Notes under the pieces: generated by a model
What the model was told of the DNA's origin: nothing
Seen by the model: only the letters and a program-made list of their open reading frames with translations
Databases searched by the model: none
NCBI GenBank assembly: GCA_937978655.1
Contig: CALJUX010000044.1
Span: forward strand, 1-45,261
Direction of reading: 5' to 3'
DNA from: an uncultured Chromatiaceae bacterium
GTDB lineage: Bacteria > Pseudomonadota > Gammaproteobacteria > Enterobacterales > Alteromonadaceae
DNA: 45,261 bases
Shown: positions 33,551-41,097 of the stretch, one piece after another
How positions within the stretch are numbered: the stretch's first letter is position 1
How the letters are laid out: every line of letters starts with the position of its first letter
Position numbers and translations under genes: made by a program

Positions 33551-33949
33551 TTAATTTTCAACAGGTAAGCCACTATCGAGCCAGGCCTGAAAACCGCCTG
33601 CAACTGAAAATACCTGGGTAAACCCCATTTGTTGCAAACTAAGCGCCGCGAGTGCAGACCGGGCACCGGAGCGACACATCAGATAAACAGGTTGATGTGC
33701 CAGATGTTCCAGTGCAGCCGTTGCGTCGCATTGTGACGCAGTAGCCGGATGCTGGTGAATTTTCATCTCCAGCACACCACGCGGATAATTCACCGACCGG
33801 TCGACATGGCCTGCCATAAATTCGTCGGGTTCCCGTACATCAATGAATACCACGTGATGGTCCTGTAAACGCTCAGCCAGTTGCTGCACCGAAACTTCCC
33901 GGATCTGCGATTTAGCGTCCATTACCAGCTGTTGGGCCGTTTTTAACAT
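33551..33949 (-). CDS. rhodanese-domain sulfurtransferase
   Basis: 132 aa with one rhodanese domain: FIDVREPDEFMAGHVDRSVNYPRGVLE and the active-site loop CRSGARS with Cys92. Rhodaneses take up sulfane sulfur as a cysteine persulfide and pass it to thiols such as glutathione. No signal peptide is seen, so it acts in the cytoplasm. AGGAGA lies 5 nt before ATG 33949. It is the last gene of a four-gene operon with the peroxiredoxin, persulfide dioxygenase and TauE exporter, which fits persulfide handling. Confidence 0.92.
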   Translation of the reverse strand: MLKTAQQLVMDAKSQIREVSVQQLAERLQDHHVVFIDVREPDEFMAGHVDRSVNYPRGVLEMKIHQHPATASQCDATAALEHLAHQPVYLMCRSGARSALAALSLQQMGFTQVFSVAGGFQAWLDSGLPVEN

Positions 33950-33958
33950 AGATTTCTC

Positions 33959-34720
33959 CTATAACACTGATTTGACCAGCACAAAGCTGCCCATCACCAC
34001 TAAAAACACTGCAAAGCTCTTTTGCATCAACTGCTTTGGCAATTTACTGCCAAGGAAACTACCGGCATAACTGCCAAGAATGCCGCCTGCAACCATCCAG
34101 CCGATCAGTGACCAGTCAAACTGCAACGATTGCTCTGTATACACCTGATAGTATTTAGTAAAGCCAGCCAATGATTTCAGCGCGATGATCAGTAAACTAG
34201 TGCCAGTCGCAAGTAGCATAGGCAACCCACCGAGTAAGACCAGCGCGGGTACGATTAAAAAACCACCGCCGACGCCGACAAAACCTGTGATCACGCCTAC
34301 GACAGAGCCATCCGCAATAATTTTCAGGACAGACTGCGTTTTTTGGCTTGGTAAGTCCGCTGGCACTGCCCGTGAACCCCGCCACATAAATACTGCAGCT
34401 GCAATCATCAACAACACAAAAACACCGAGCTGAATACGCACATCAACCAGGGTGCCGAGCCAGGCGCCAAGGTAAGTTCCTGCCATGCCAGGCACGCCAA
34501 ACCACAAGACGTGACGGTAACTGATGTTGCGTTGCATGATGTTAAACAGGCTTCCACCCAGACTAATGCCTGCCACAATCGCCAAAGAAGATGCGATGGC
34601 CATGGCAGCAGGTACATCTAACAAGTACATCAGAACGGGCACCGTCAGAATAGAACCACCAGAGCCAAATACACCCAGGCTAAGGCCGATGACTAAAGCC
34701 CCCAATAATGCATGCAACAT
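33959..34720 (-). CDS. TauE/SafE-type sulfite or anion exporter
   Basis: 253-aa inner-membrane protein with eight or so helices. The family repeats are visible (GSGGSILTVPVLMYLLDVPAAMAIASSLAIV and VGVGGGFLIVPALVLLGGLPMLLATGTSLLIIALKSLAGF). TauE/SafE proteins export sulfite, sulfoacetate or related anions. Its operon partner is a persulfide dioxygenase, whose product is sulfite, and such a pair is known from BigR-type operons. ATG 34720 is preferred (GGAGG 5 nt upstream) over GTG 34723. It starts 14 bp after the dioxygenase stop. Confidence 0.9.
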   Translation of the reverse strand: MLHALLGALVIGLSLGVFGSGGSILTVPVLMYLLDVPAAMAIASSLAIVAGISLGGSLFNIMQRNISYRHVLWFGVPGMAGTYLGAWLGTLVDVRIQLGVFVLLMIAAAVFMWRGSRAVPADLPSQKTQSVLKIIADGSVVGVITGFVGVGGGFLIVPALVLLGGLPMLLATGTSLLIIALKSLAGFTKYYQVYTEQSLQFDWSLIGWMVAGGILGSYAGSFLGSKLPKQLMQKSFAVFLVVMGSFVLVKSVL

Positions 34721-34734
34721 CACAACCTCCGGCT

Positions 34735-35604
34735 TTACAGCATGTTAATCGGCACTTTCAGATAGACAGCACCGTTTGCCTCGGCCGGCGGCATTTGTCC
34801 TGCACGGATATTGACCTGAATGGATGGCAAAATCAGTCTTGGCATTGACAGGGTTTTGTCGCGGGTTTCCCGCTTTGCCACAAATTCAGCTTCACTGATT
34901 TCGTCATGCACATGAATGTTATGTTCGCGCTGCGCTGCGACCATGGTCATGGGTTCATGGCTGCGGTGCTGGGTCGGATAATCGTGGCAGATGTAAATCC
35001 GGGTCTCTGCTGGCATCGACAGCAGTTTGCGGATGGACTGATACAGTGTTTTCGCGCTGCCGCCCGGAAAGTCACAGCGCGCGGTACCCACATCCGGCTG
35101 GAAAATCGTGTCACCAACAAAGGCCATTTCTTCGTTGATGATGTACGCCAGATCGGCAGGCGTATGACCCGGCGTGTGCATCACCCGGATCTTCAAACTA
35201 CCGACTTGCAAGATATCGCCATCTGCAAATAAGCGATCAAACTGAGCGCCATTCGGTAAAAACTCTTTTTCAAGATTAAATACCTGTTTGAAAATCGCCT
35301 GCACGTCGCGGATGTGCTCACCAATACCAATTAAAGCACCGGTTTTTTCTTTAAAAAATGGCGCGGCAGATAAGTGATCAGCATGTGCATGCGTCTCCAA
35401 CACCCACTGCAGCTGAAAAGAGCGTTGCTCTATGTAGTCCAGCATTTGCTGTGCACTGTGCGTTGAGGTGCGGCCCGATTTGTAGTCAAAGTCCAAAACC
35501 GGATCTATCACAATAGCCAGACCGGTGGTGACATCAGCGACAACATAGCTGTAGGTTTCACTGTCCTGGTCTAAAAATGGTTGAACGTGAATTAACGGAT
35601 TCAT
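34735..35604 (-). CDS. ETHE1/Blh-type persulfide dioxygenase (MBL fold)
   Basis: 289 aa from ATG 35604 (GGAGG 5 nt upstream; the frame opens at 35688). Metallo-beta-lactamase fold: the metal site THAHADHLSA gives His72, His74, Asp76 and His77, followed by HTPGHTPADLAYI and VGDTIFQPDVGTARCDFPGG, and the end LPSIQVNIRAGQMPP. The FPGGSA and GTARCDFPGG segment is typical of ETHE1/Blh enzymes, which oxidise glutathione persulfide to sulfite with O2 and a non-haem iron. It is the second gene of the operon. A related beta-lactamase-like hydrolase role cannot be excluded. Confidence 0.9.
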   Translation of the reverse strand: MNPLIHVQPFLDQDSETYSYVVADVTTGLAIVIDPVLDFDYKSGRTSTHSAQQMLDYIEQRSFQLQWVLETHAHADHLSAAPFFKEKTGALIGIGEHIRDVQAIFKQVFNLEKEFLPNGAQFDRLFADGDILQVGSLKIRVMHTPGHTPADLAYIINEEMAFVGDTIFQPDVGTARCDFPGGSAKTLYQSIRKLLSMPAETRIYICHDYPTQHRSHEPMTMVAAQREHNIHVHDEISEAEFVAKRETRDKTLSMPRLILPSIQVNIRAGQMPPAEANGAVYLKVPINML

Positions 35605-35618
35605 AGCCCCTCCGCAGC

Positions 35619-35639
35619 GGGGATGGCATCGCCATCCCC
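35619..35639. promoter_or_regulatory. 9-bp hairpin between prx and the dioxygenase gene
   Basis: GGGGATGGC (35619-35627) pairs with GCCATCCCC (35631-35639) around three bases. It sits in the 56-bp gap between the peroxiredoxin stop and the Shine-Dalgarno site of the dioxygenase and lacks a U tract. It could reduce expression of downstream genes, block exonucleases to stabilise prx mRNA, or be a repeat unit. Confidence 0.5.
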
Positions 35640-35660
35640 TTATTCGTTTTGTTAGATGAA

Positions 35661-36302
35661 TTACAGCGACTTGGTGCTGAAATACCATTCGGTATAGTTG
35701 TAACCCTGAGATTTACGCGCTTCTGCGTCTGCCATCGTCGCTGGTGGCGGCACAATGACATCCTGACCTGGCTGCCAGTTTTCCGGCGTGGCAACTTTGT
35801 GAGTGTCACTGGTCTGCAACGCTTTGAGTACGCGGACAAACTCATCGACACTACGGCCATTACTCATCGGGTAATACACCATGGCACGCAGAATGCCAGT
35901 CGGGTCAATAAAGAAGGTCGCACGTACTGCGGCAGTATCACTGGCACCTGGCTGGATCATGCCGTATGACTTCGCCACTTCCATCGACAAATCCGCAATG
36001 ATTGGGAACGGAATGTTGACGCCAAATTTCTCTTCAATACTGCGCGCCCAGGCGATGTGAGAGTGCACGCTATCGATAGATAAACCCAGTAACTCACAAT
36101 TAAGTTCCGCAAAATCTGCGGCGCGATTGGCAAAACCGATGAACTCAGTGGTACAGACTGGCGTGAAGTCTGCCGGATGAGAGAACAACACAAGCCATTT
36201 CCCCTGATAGTCGGATAATGACTTCATGCCATGCGTTGTTTTAGCAGTGAACGCCGGAGCTGGTTTGTTCAGTTGTGGAAAAGTGATATTTGAATCTGAC
36301 AT
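35661..36302 (-). CDS. Prx6-type peroxiredoxin
   Basis: 213-aa thiol peroxidase. The peroxidatic cysteine is Cys50 in PADFTPVCTTE. The long C-terminal domain (WQPGQDVIVPPPATMADAEARKSQGYNYTEWYFSTK) is that of the Prx6 family. A second cysteine, Cys69 (ELNCELLG), lies in the core, and no C-terminal resolving cysteine is present, which fits a 1-Cys mechanism. Such enzymes reduce hydrogen peroxide and also persulfides. AAGGGG lies 8 nt before the ATG. It heads the operon with the persulfide dioxygenase, and a copy of the regional palindrome is 51 bp upstream. Confidence 0.92.
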   Translation of the reverse strand: MSDSNITFPQLNKPAPAFTAKTTHGMKSLSDYQGKWLVLFSHPADFTPVCTTEFIGFANRAADFAELNCELLGLSIDSVHSHIAWARSIEEKFGVNIPFPIIADLSMEVAKSYGMIQPGASDTAAVRATFFIDPTGILRAMVYYPMSNGRSVDEFVRVLKALQTSDTHKVATPENWQPGQDVIVPPPATMADAEARKSQGYNYTEWYFSTKSL

Positions 36303-36353
36303 GGTAAAACCCCTTAGGTTGATTGAGTTACTTCTTCCTAAATGCCCTATGCA

Positions 36354-36375
36354 TTAGTGCATTCTAATATAGAAT
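36354..36375. promoter_or_regulatory. overlapping palindromes upstream of prx
   Basis: TTAGTGCATTCTAA (36354-36367, one mismatch from the regional motif) overlaps ATTCTA-ATA-TAGAAT (36361-36375). It lies 51 bp upstream of the prx start, in the gap divergent to the tetR gene. Confidence 0.55.
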
Positions 36376-36523
36376 AAGCATATAACTATTAGAAATAACT
36401 TAAATGGATGTGGTTAATCGATAAAAGCGATGAATAGTGCTGGACAGGTCAAGAGTGGTAATCAGGTCTTACTTTTGGATTACCCAAATTAATAGTTGCA
36501 AGTTTTCTAATATTAGCTAAGGT

Positions 36524-36537
36524 AGTAATTGATTACT
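36524..36537. promoter_or_regulatory. candidate TetR operator
   Basis: AGTAAT-TG-ATTACT is a perfect 14-bp palindrome 20 bp before the GTG start of the tetR gene; CTAATATTAG lies just ahead of it. Position and form fit autoregulation by the TetR protein. Confidence 0.45.
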
Positions 36538-36557
36538 TTCTTTTTGGGTTAACGGAC

Positions 36558-37160
36558 GTGCAACGGAAAAATCTTACTGCAGATGAACGCAAGGCAGCGA
36601 CAGTTCGTGCTGTTCTGATGTTGGCTGCAGAGCAAAACCCAAGCGATATAACGACCTCTGCGATTGCGCAGAAAATGGGATTAACACAGGGGGCTCTATT
36701 CAGACATTTCGATAGTAAGGATTCCATTATGGAAGCCGTCATGAGCTGGGTCGCTGACAGCATTCTGAACCGAATTGAAACGGCCGCGCAAAACGAATCG
36801 TCGCCTTTAGCTGCACTAGGTGCGGTTTTCACGACGCATATACAGTTTGTATTCGAGAACCCCGGAGTACCGAGACTGCTTTTGAGTGAGTTGCAACGCC
36901 CAGGCATTACCAAGCCTAAAGAGCAGACAAAAATCATGCTCACTAGTTACAAAACCAAACTAATACAAATTTTGGAAACTGCCATTGCTCGCAAAGAACT
37001 GCCACCGGAACTAGATATTAAAATTGCTGTTGTGATGTTTATTGGCTCCATACAAGGGCTGGTTATGCAAGCGCTAATTGCCGGTGACGTCAGTCTTATT
37101 CGTCGTGATGCCGCTGGTGTTTTTGCAATTTATCTTCGTGGCATTGGAAACAACAAATGA
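36558..37160 (+). CDS. TetR-family transcriptional regulator
   Basis: 200 aa. The N-terminal helix-turn-helix is clear (ITTSAIAQKMGLTQGALFRHFDSKDSIMEAVMSW, about residues 32-66), followed by an all-helical ligand domain. GTG 36558 is the only reasonable start; the next ATG is inside the HTH domain. Its stop overlaps the start of the membrane-fusion gene (ATGA), so it is the first gene of a four-gene operon with an ABC exporter and most likely represses it. The ligand is unknown. Confidence 0.88.
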   Translation: MQRKNLTADERKAATVRAVLMLAAEQNPSDITTSAIAQKMGLTQGALFRHFDSKDSIMEAVMSWVADSILNRIETAAQNESSPLAALGAVFTTHIQFVFENPGVPRLLLSELQRPGITKPKEQTKIMLTSYKTKLIQILETAIARKELPPELDIKIAVVMFIGSIQGLVMQALIAGDVSLIRRDAAGVFAIYLRGIGNNK

Positions 37161-38308
37161 AATTAACTCCGAAGCAACGCCAAAGTATTCCGTTAATAGT
37201 CTTCGTGCTCCTGTTACTTACAATATTTATATTTGTTGCTGTGCGATCTGGGCCGCTTGCGCCGATTTCTGTGACTTTAAGTACAGTTGAATCCAGAACG
37301 ATCTCGCCGGACCTTTCAGGGGTAGGCACAGTGCAAGCCCGTTATACCTACAAAATAGGTCCAGTCATCACCGGAAAAATTGCAAGCCTGAATGTAAACG
37401 TTGGTGAAAGAGTTGAGGCAGGGCAATTACTGGGTGAAATGGATGCTGTAGATATCGCTCAAAGGCTCCAGGCTCAGGAAGCTGCTATTAGAAGTTCTGA
37501 GGCTGTTGTTTTACAAGCAACAGCAAAAGAGGATTATGCCAAAAGTCAGGCCCGGCGCTATGAGCAACTTATTTTAACCCGTGGTACCAGCGAAGAAACA
37601 CTCCTCTCAAAACGTCAAGAGCTGGCAATAGCCAGTGCAACCCTCAGTGCGAGTATCTCGGAAATGGCTCGACTGCGCGCAGAGCGGGACGCGTTGTTAT
37701 CCCAACTTAAAAATCTGAATTTGATCGCCTTTGCCGATGGTTTGGTTGCAGCCAGAAATGCCGAGCCAGGGTCTACAGTGACTGCCGGGCAAACGGTCAT
37801 CGAAATTATTGACCCCGATAGTTTGTGGATAAACGCCCGATTTGACCAGCATAGTGCAGAGGGGTTAGCGGCAGGGCTTCCTGCAGAAATCACGTTGCGT
37901 TCCCGCCAATCTCAAACTCTGGCAGGCTCTGTACTTTGGGTCGAACCCAAAGCTGATGCAGTTACCGAAGAAATGTTAGCCAAAATTGTTTTTGCCACTA
38001 CGCCAACACCACTCCCATCTATTGGAGAATTGGCACAAATCAGATTACGACTACCGGCTCTAGCTGAAACACCTACAGTGCTAAATGCTGCTATTCGCAC
38101 ACTGAACGGGCAACGCGGTGTCTGGAAACTAACCCAGGATGGTATTCTCTTTGTTCCAGTTGTACTTGGACGAACGGATCTTGACGGTTATGTACAAGTA
38201 CTTGAAGGTTTGCAAGTGGGTGATCAGGTCGTGTTATACAGCGATAAAACTCTCAAAGCGGACAGCCGGATTCACATTACGGAGTCTTTGACAGGAACGT
38301 CACGTTGA
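37157..38308 (+). CDS. HlyD-type membrane-fusion protein of an ABC exporter
   Basis: 383 aa. One N-terminal membrane helix (about residues 9-30) anchors a periplasmic adaptor. ITGKIASLNVNVGERVEAGQLLGEMDAVDIAQRLQAQE is the lipoyl and hairpin entry; a coiled coil runs to about residue 180, then GLVAARNAEPGSTVTAGQTVIEIIDPDSLWINARFDQ. The arrangement with a DevC-type permease and DevA-type ATPase is that of DevBCA exporters. It overlaps the genes on both sides by 4 nt, so the operon is translationally coupled. Confidence 0.88.
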   Translation: MKLTPKQRQSIPLIVFVLLLLTIFIFVAVRSGPLAPISVTLSTVESRTISPDLSGVGTVQARYTYKIGPVITGKIASLNVNVGERVEAGQLLGEMDAVDIAQRLQAQEAAIRSSEAVVLQATAKEDYAKSQARRYEQLILTRGTSEETLLSKRQELAIASATLSASISEMARLRAERDALLSQLKNLNLIAFADGLVAARNAEPGSTVTAGQTVIEIIDPDSLWINARFDQHSAEGLAAGLPAEITLRSRQSQTLAGSVLWVEPKADAVTEEMLAKIVFATTPTPLPSIGELAQIRLRLPALAETPTVLNAAIRTLNGQRGVWKLTQDGILFVPVVLGRTDLDGYVQVLEGLQVGDQVVLYSDKTLKADSRIHITESLTGTSR

Positions 38309-39507
38309 TTAGCCTGGCTGGTAGGGACATTCTTCATTCCTGGGGTAAATTCATTTTTACCGGTATAGGTCTAGGGCTTTTGATAGGTGTGACGCTCATT
38401 ATGGCTGGTGTCTATCGTGGCATGGTCGACGATGGCAGGGTGTTGTTAGATAACAGTGGTGCGGACCTTTGGGTTGTTCAAAAAGATACTTTAGGTCCTT
38501 ATGCCGAATCATCGAGCCTACCAGATGACTGGTGGCGGTCCTTCGCCAGCTTGCCAGGTGTCATGGGTGCTTCAAATGTTACTTACTTAACTATGCAGGT
38601 AAAAAAGGGCGAACGGGATGTTCGTGCCATGGTGGTAGGTATTGCACAAGACGGACCCACTGCAGCTGGCTGGCCACCGCAACTTGTCGCAGGCAGGCAT
38701 ATTACACGGAGCCACTACGAAGCTGTGGCTGATGTTGCTTCAGGCTTTGTGTTGGGGGATGAATTAAAAATCCGTCGTAATTTCTACAAAGTAGTAGGAC
38801 TCACGCGCCGGATGGTATCTTCAGGCGGTGATCCGATGATATTCATCCCGCTCAAGGATGCACAAGAAGCTCAGTTTCTCAAAGACAACGATGCCATTTT
38901 AATGCAACGCAGACGGACCGAAGAAAATCCAATCTTTAACCGTCCAAATGTACCCGGATTGCTGGAAGCGGTAATAGAATCGCAGATCGTTAATCATTCA
39001 GTGAATGCGGTGTTAGTCAGAATTAAACCCGGCTACTCGGCCGAAGAAATCGCTACTTCGGTCCGTCGCTGGAACCGCCTCACCGTCTACACCCGTCAAC
39101 AAATGGAACAAATCCTTATCGGCAAGTTGATTGCTACCTCTGCCAGGCAAATTGCTATGTTTCTGGTGATTTTGGCGGTCGTCAGTGCTGCGATAGTTGC
39201 ATTTATTATTTACACACTGACGATGGATAAAATCCGAGAAATCGCGGTGCTTAAGCTTATCGGGACCCGTAACTGGACTATCTCCTGGATGATACTGCAG
39301 CAAGCGCTTGTGCTCGGATGTCTGGGATTTGTTGTAGGCAAAATCACAGCTACTTTTGCTGCTCCTTATTTCCCCAAATACGTGCTTTTGATGCCATTTG
39401 ATTCAGTTATTGGATTTTTTGCGGTTGTCGTGATCTGCATTTTATCCAGTATTGTTGCTATCAGAATGGCTCTGAAGGTAGATCCGGCAGAGGCGATTGG
39501 GGGGTAA
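38305..39507 (+). CDS. FtsX/DevC-type ABC transporter permease
   Basis: 400 aa. One helix near the N-terminus (FIFTGIGLGLLIGVTLIMAG), a large periplasmic domain, then three helices near the end (about 275-300, 320-345 and 365-388), the FtsX/MacB layout. SGADLWVVQKDTLGPYAESS is typical of DevC proteins. The start is TTG 38305 with AGGA 8 nt upstream, overlapping the preceding stop (TTGA). It works with the adaptor and the ATPase; by family it exports lipids, glycolipids or hydrophobic compounds. The substrate here is unknown. Confidence 0.88.
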   Translation: MISLAGRDILHSWGKFIFTGIGLGLLIGVTLIMAGVYRGMVDDGRVLLDNSGADLWVVQKDTLGPYAESSSLPDDWWRSFASLPGVMGASNVTYLTMQVKKGERDVRAMVVGIAQDGPTAAGWPPQLVAGRHITRSHYEAVADVASGFVLGDELKIRRNFYKVVGLTRRMVSSGGDPMIFIPLKDAQEAQFLKDNDAILMQRRRTEENPIFNRPNVPGLLEAVIESQIVNHSVNAVLVRIKPGYSAEEIATSVRRWNRLTVYTRQQMEQILIGKLIATSARQIAMFLVILAVVSAAIVAFIIYTLTMDKIREIAVLKLIGTRNWTISWMILQQALVLGCLGFVVGKITATFAAPYFPKYVLLMPFDSVIGFFAVVVICILSSIVAIRMALKVDPAEAIGG

Positions 39508-39508
39508 T

Positions 39509-40219
39509 ATGGCCAAGCAAGGCATTATTATTGAAGGACTGAGCAAACAATATGGTTATGGTGATACGGCGTTTTTGGCACTAAAAAACGTAAATATGCA
39601 TGTAGCTCCAGGTGAGGTCGTTGGGCTAATTGGACCGTCTGGCTCAGGGAAAAGTACCTTATTGAAATGTTTGGGGGCCGTCATCGACCCTACTGCCGGG
39701 CGAATGACACTGGGAGATGAAGTCATCTTTGATGGGGCGTGGCATGTCAAAGATCTCAGAGCATTACGCAGAGATAAAATAGGTTTTGTATTCCAAGCAC
39801 CCTACCTCATCCCATTTCTCGATGTTCTGGATAATGTCGCACTATTACCAATGCTTGCAGGTGTAGATAACACAACAGCCAGAAAACAAGCACTTGAATT
39901 GTTGACTGCACTGGATGTTCAGCATCGTGCATCTGCGATGCCTTCGCAGTTATCTGGTGGAGAGCAACAGCGTGTTGCGATTGCCCGAGGCCTGGTTAAT
40001 AGACCGCCGGTTATTTTAGCCGATGAGCCAACGGCACCGTTAGACTCAGTTAGAGCACTTTCGGTGATACGGATATTAAACGATATGGCAAAACGTTTCG
40101 AAACGGCTGTAATTGTTGTTACACATGATGAGAAAATCATTCCTACTTTCAAAAGGATTTACCATATTCGGGATGGAGTAACCCACGAAGAAGTTGGAGA
40201 AGGCAGGTCTCTTACTTAA
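39509..40219 (+). CDS. ABC transporter ATP-binding protein (DevA/LolD type)
   Basis: 236 aa from ATG 39509, 1 bp after the permease stop; the frame opens at TTG 39497 but lacks a site. Walker A is GPSGSGKST, the signature is LSGGEQQRVAIARGL, Walker B is VILADEP, and the switch histidine is in VTHDEK. It energises the MacB/DevC-type permease. Last gene of the tetR-exporter operon. No hairpin terminator is obvious in 40220-40400. Confidence 0.93.
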   Translation: MAKQGIIIEGLSKQYGYGDTAFLALKNVNMHVAPGEVVGLIGPSGSGKSTLLKCLGAVIDPTAGRMTLGDEVIFDGAWHVKDLRALRRDKIGFVFQAPYLIPFLDVLDNVALLPMLAGVDNTTARKQALELLTALDVQHRASAMPSQLSGGEQQRVAIARGLVNRPPVILADEPTAPLDSVRALSVIRILNDMAKRFETAVIVVTHDEKIIPTFKRIYHIRDGVTHEEVGEGRSLT

Positions 40220-40415
40220 ACAGGGATTTTTGATAACAGAACAGTCGGGTGCATTGATAAGTCTGCGCCGGCGCTATGTTAGACCCTTGTTAAGGTTGAT
40301 AGCCGTTTTAACACGAATGCTGTTTTGAAGTGTAGTTATCAACAGAATGCGCTCGCCGGGTCGCTTCCGATCGAAGTGACACTCAGTATTGTTGAACCGA
40401 GGATGGAGTTTTCGT

Positions 40416-40865
40416 ATGGCAGAACAAACACAATTCAGCGTTCAGCTGAAGCTTCTGGACGGTTATAAATTTGAAATCGACTTTGGCGACGCCGGGCAGA
40501 TCTTCAGCGATGAGCCGCCGCCACTTGGTGCAGGTGACGGCCCAAATCCGTCACGTTTACTGGCTGCTTCGGTTGCTAATTGTCTGGCAGCCAGCCTGCT
40601 GTTTGCAATACGAAAATTTAAAGAAGATCCAGGGCCCGTCAGCGCCGAAGTACGTGGAGAGCTGGAGCGTCAAGAAGGTCGTTGGCGCATCGGCAAGCTG
40701 CACGTCAATCTGCAGCTTGAGCACCAAGCTGCATCGATAGAGCATCTGGACAGGGCCTTAAGCCAGTTTGAGAATTTCTGTGTGGTGACGCAAAGCGTAC
40801 GTCATGGCATCGAAGTTGCCGTTCAGGTACGTGATAACCAAGGGACGCTGCTACATCAAGGCTGA
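40416..40865 (+). CDS. OsmC-family protein
   Basis: 149 aa. GDGPNPSRLLAASVANCLAASLLFAIRKF is the OsmC/Ohr core helix with Cys56, and Cys122 (NFCVVTQSVRHGIEV) is the second conserved cysteine. OsmC/Ohr proteins use this pair to reduce organic or lipid hydroperoxides; close to SQR genes they may handle persulfides instead. ATG 40416 is chosen for GGAG 7 nt upstream; the frame opens at 40389. It is a single gene between the exporter operon and sqr. Confidence 0.88.
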   Translation: MAEQTQFSVQLKLLDGYKFEIDFGDAGQIFSDEPPPLGAGDGPNPSRLLAASVANCLAASLLFAIRKFKEDPGPVSAEVRGELERQEGRWRIGKLHVNLQLEHQAASIEHLDRALSQFENFCVVTQSVRHGIEVAVQVRDNQGTLLHQG

Positions 40866-40957
40866 CGTTCAATTTTTGCACCGGTAGCAACATATGAGCC
40901 CATAAAAAAACAGTTATGTGGCTAATCAGGTGTAAATAAATGTTTATATTTTATTTT

Positions 40958-41030
40958 GGAATAAGCTTATTCCGTTTGTTGAGTTTTAATTCATGACGGT
41001 CTATGCTGACCTATATTAGATACGTCTAAT
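40958..41030. promoter_or_regulatory. two perfect palindromes upstream of sqr
   Basis: GGAATAAGCTTATTCC (40958-40973) and ATTAGATACGTCTAAT (41015-41030) are both perfect 16-bp inverted repeats. The second matches the regional TTAGA-N4-TCTAA motif and lies 67 bp before the sqr start. The first may belong to a different regulator. Confidence 0.65.
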
Positions 41031-41097
41031 TAAAAATGAGTCAACGCCACCTAACAAAACCATGTGGCTGGTACTCAGCCATCCAACAGGGGTTGAT

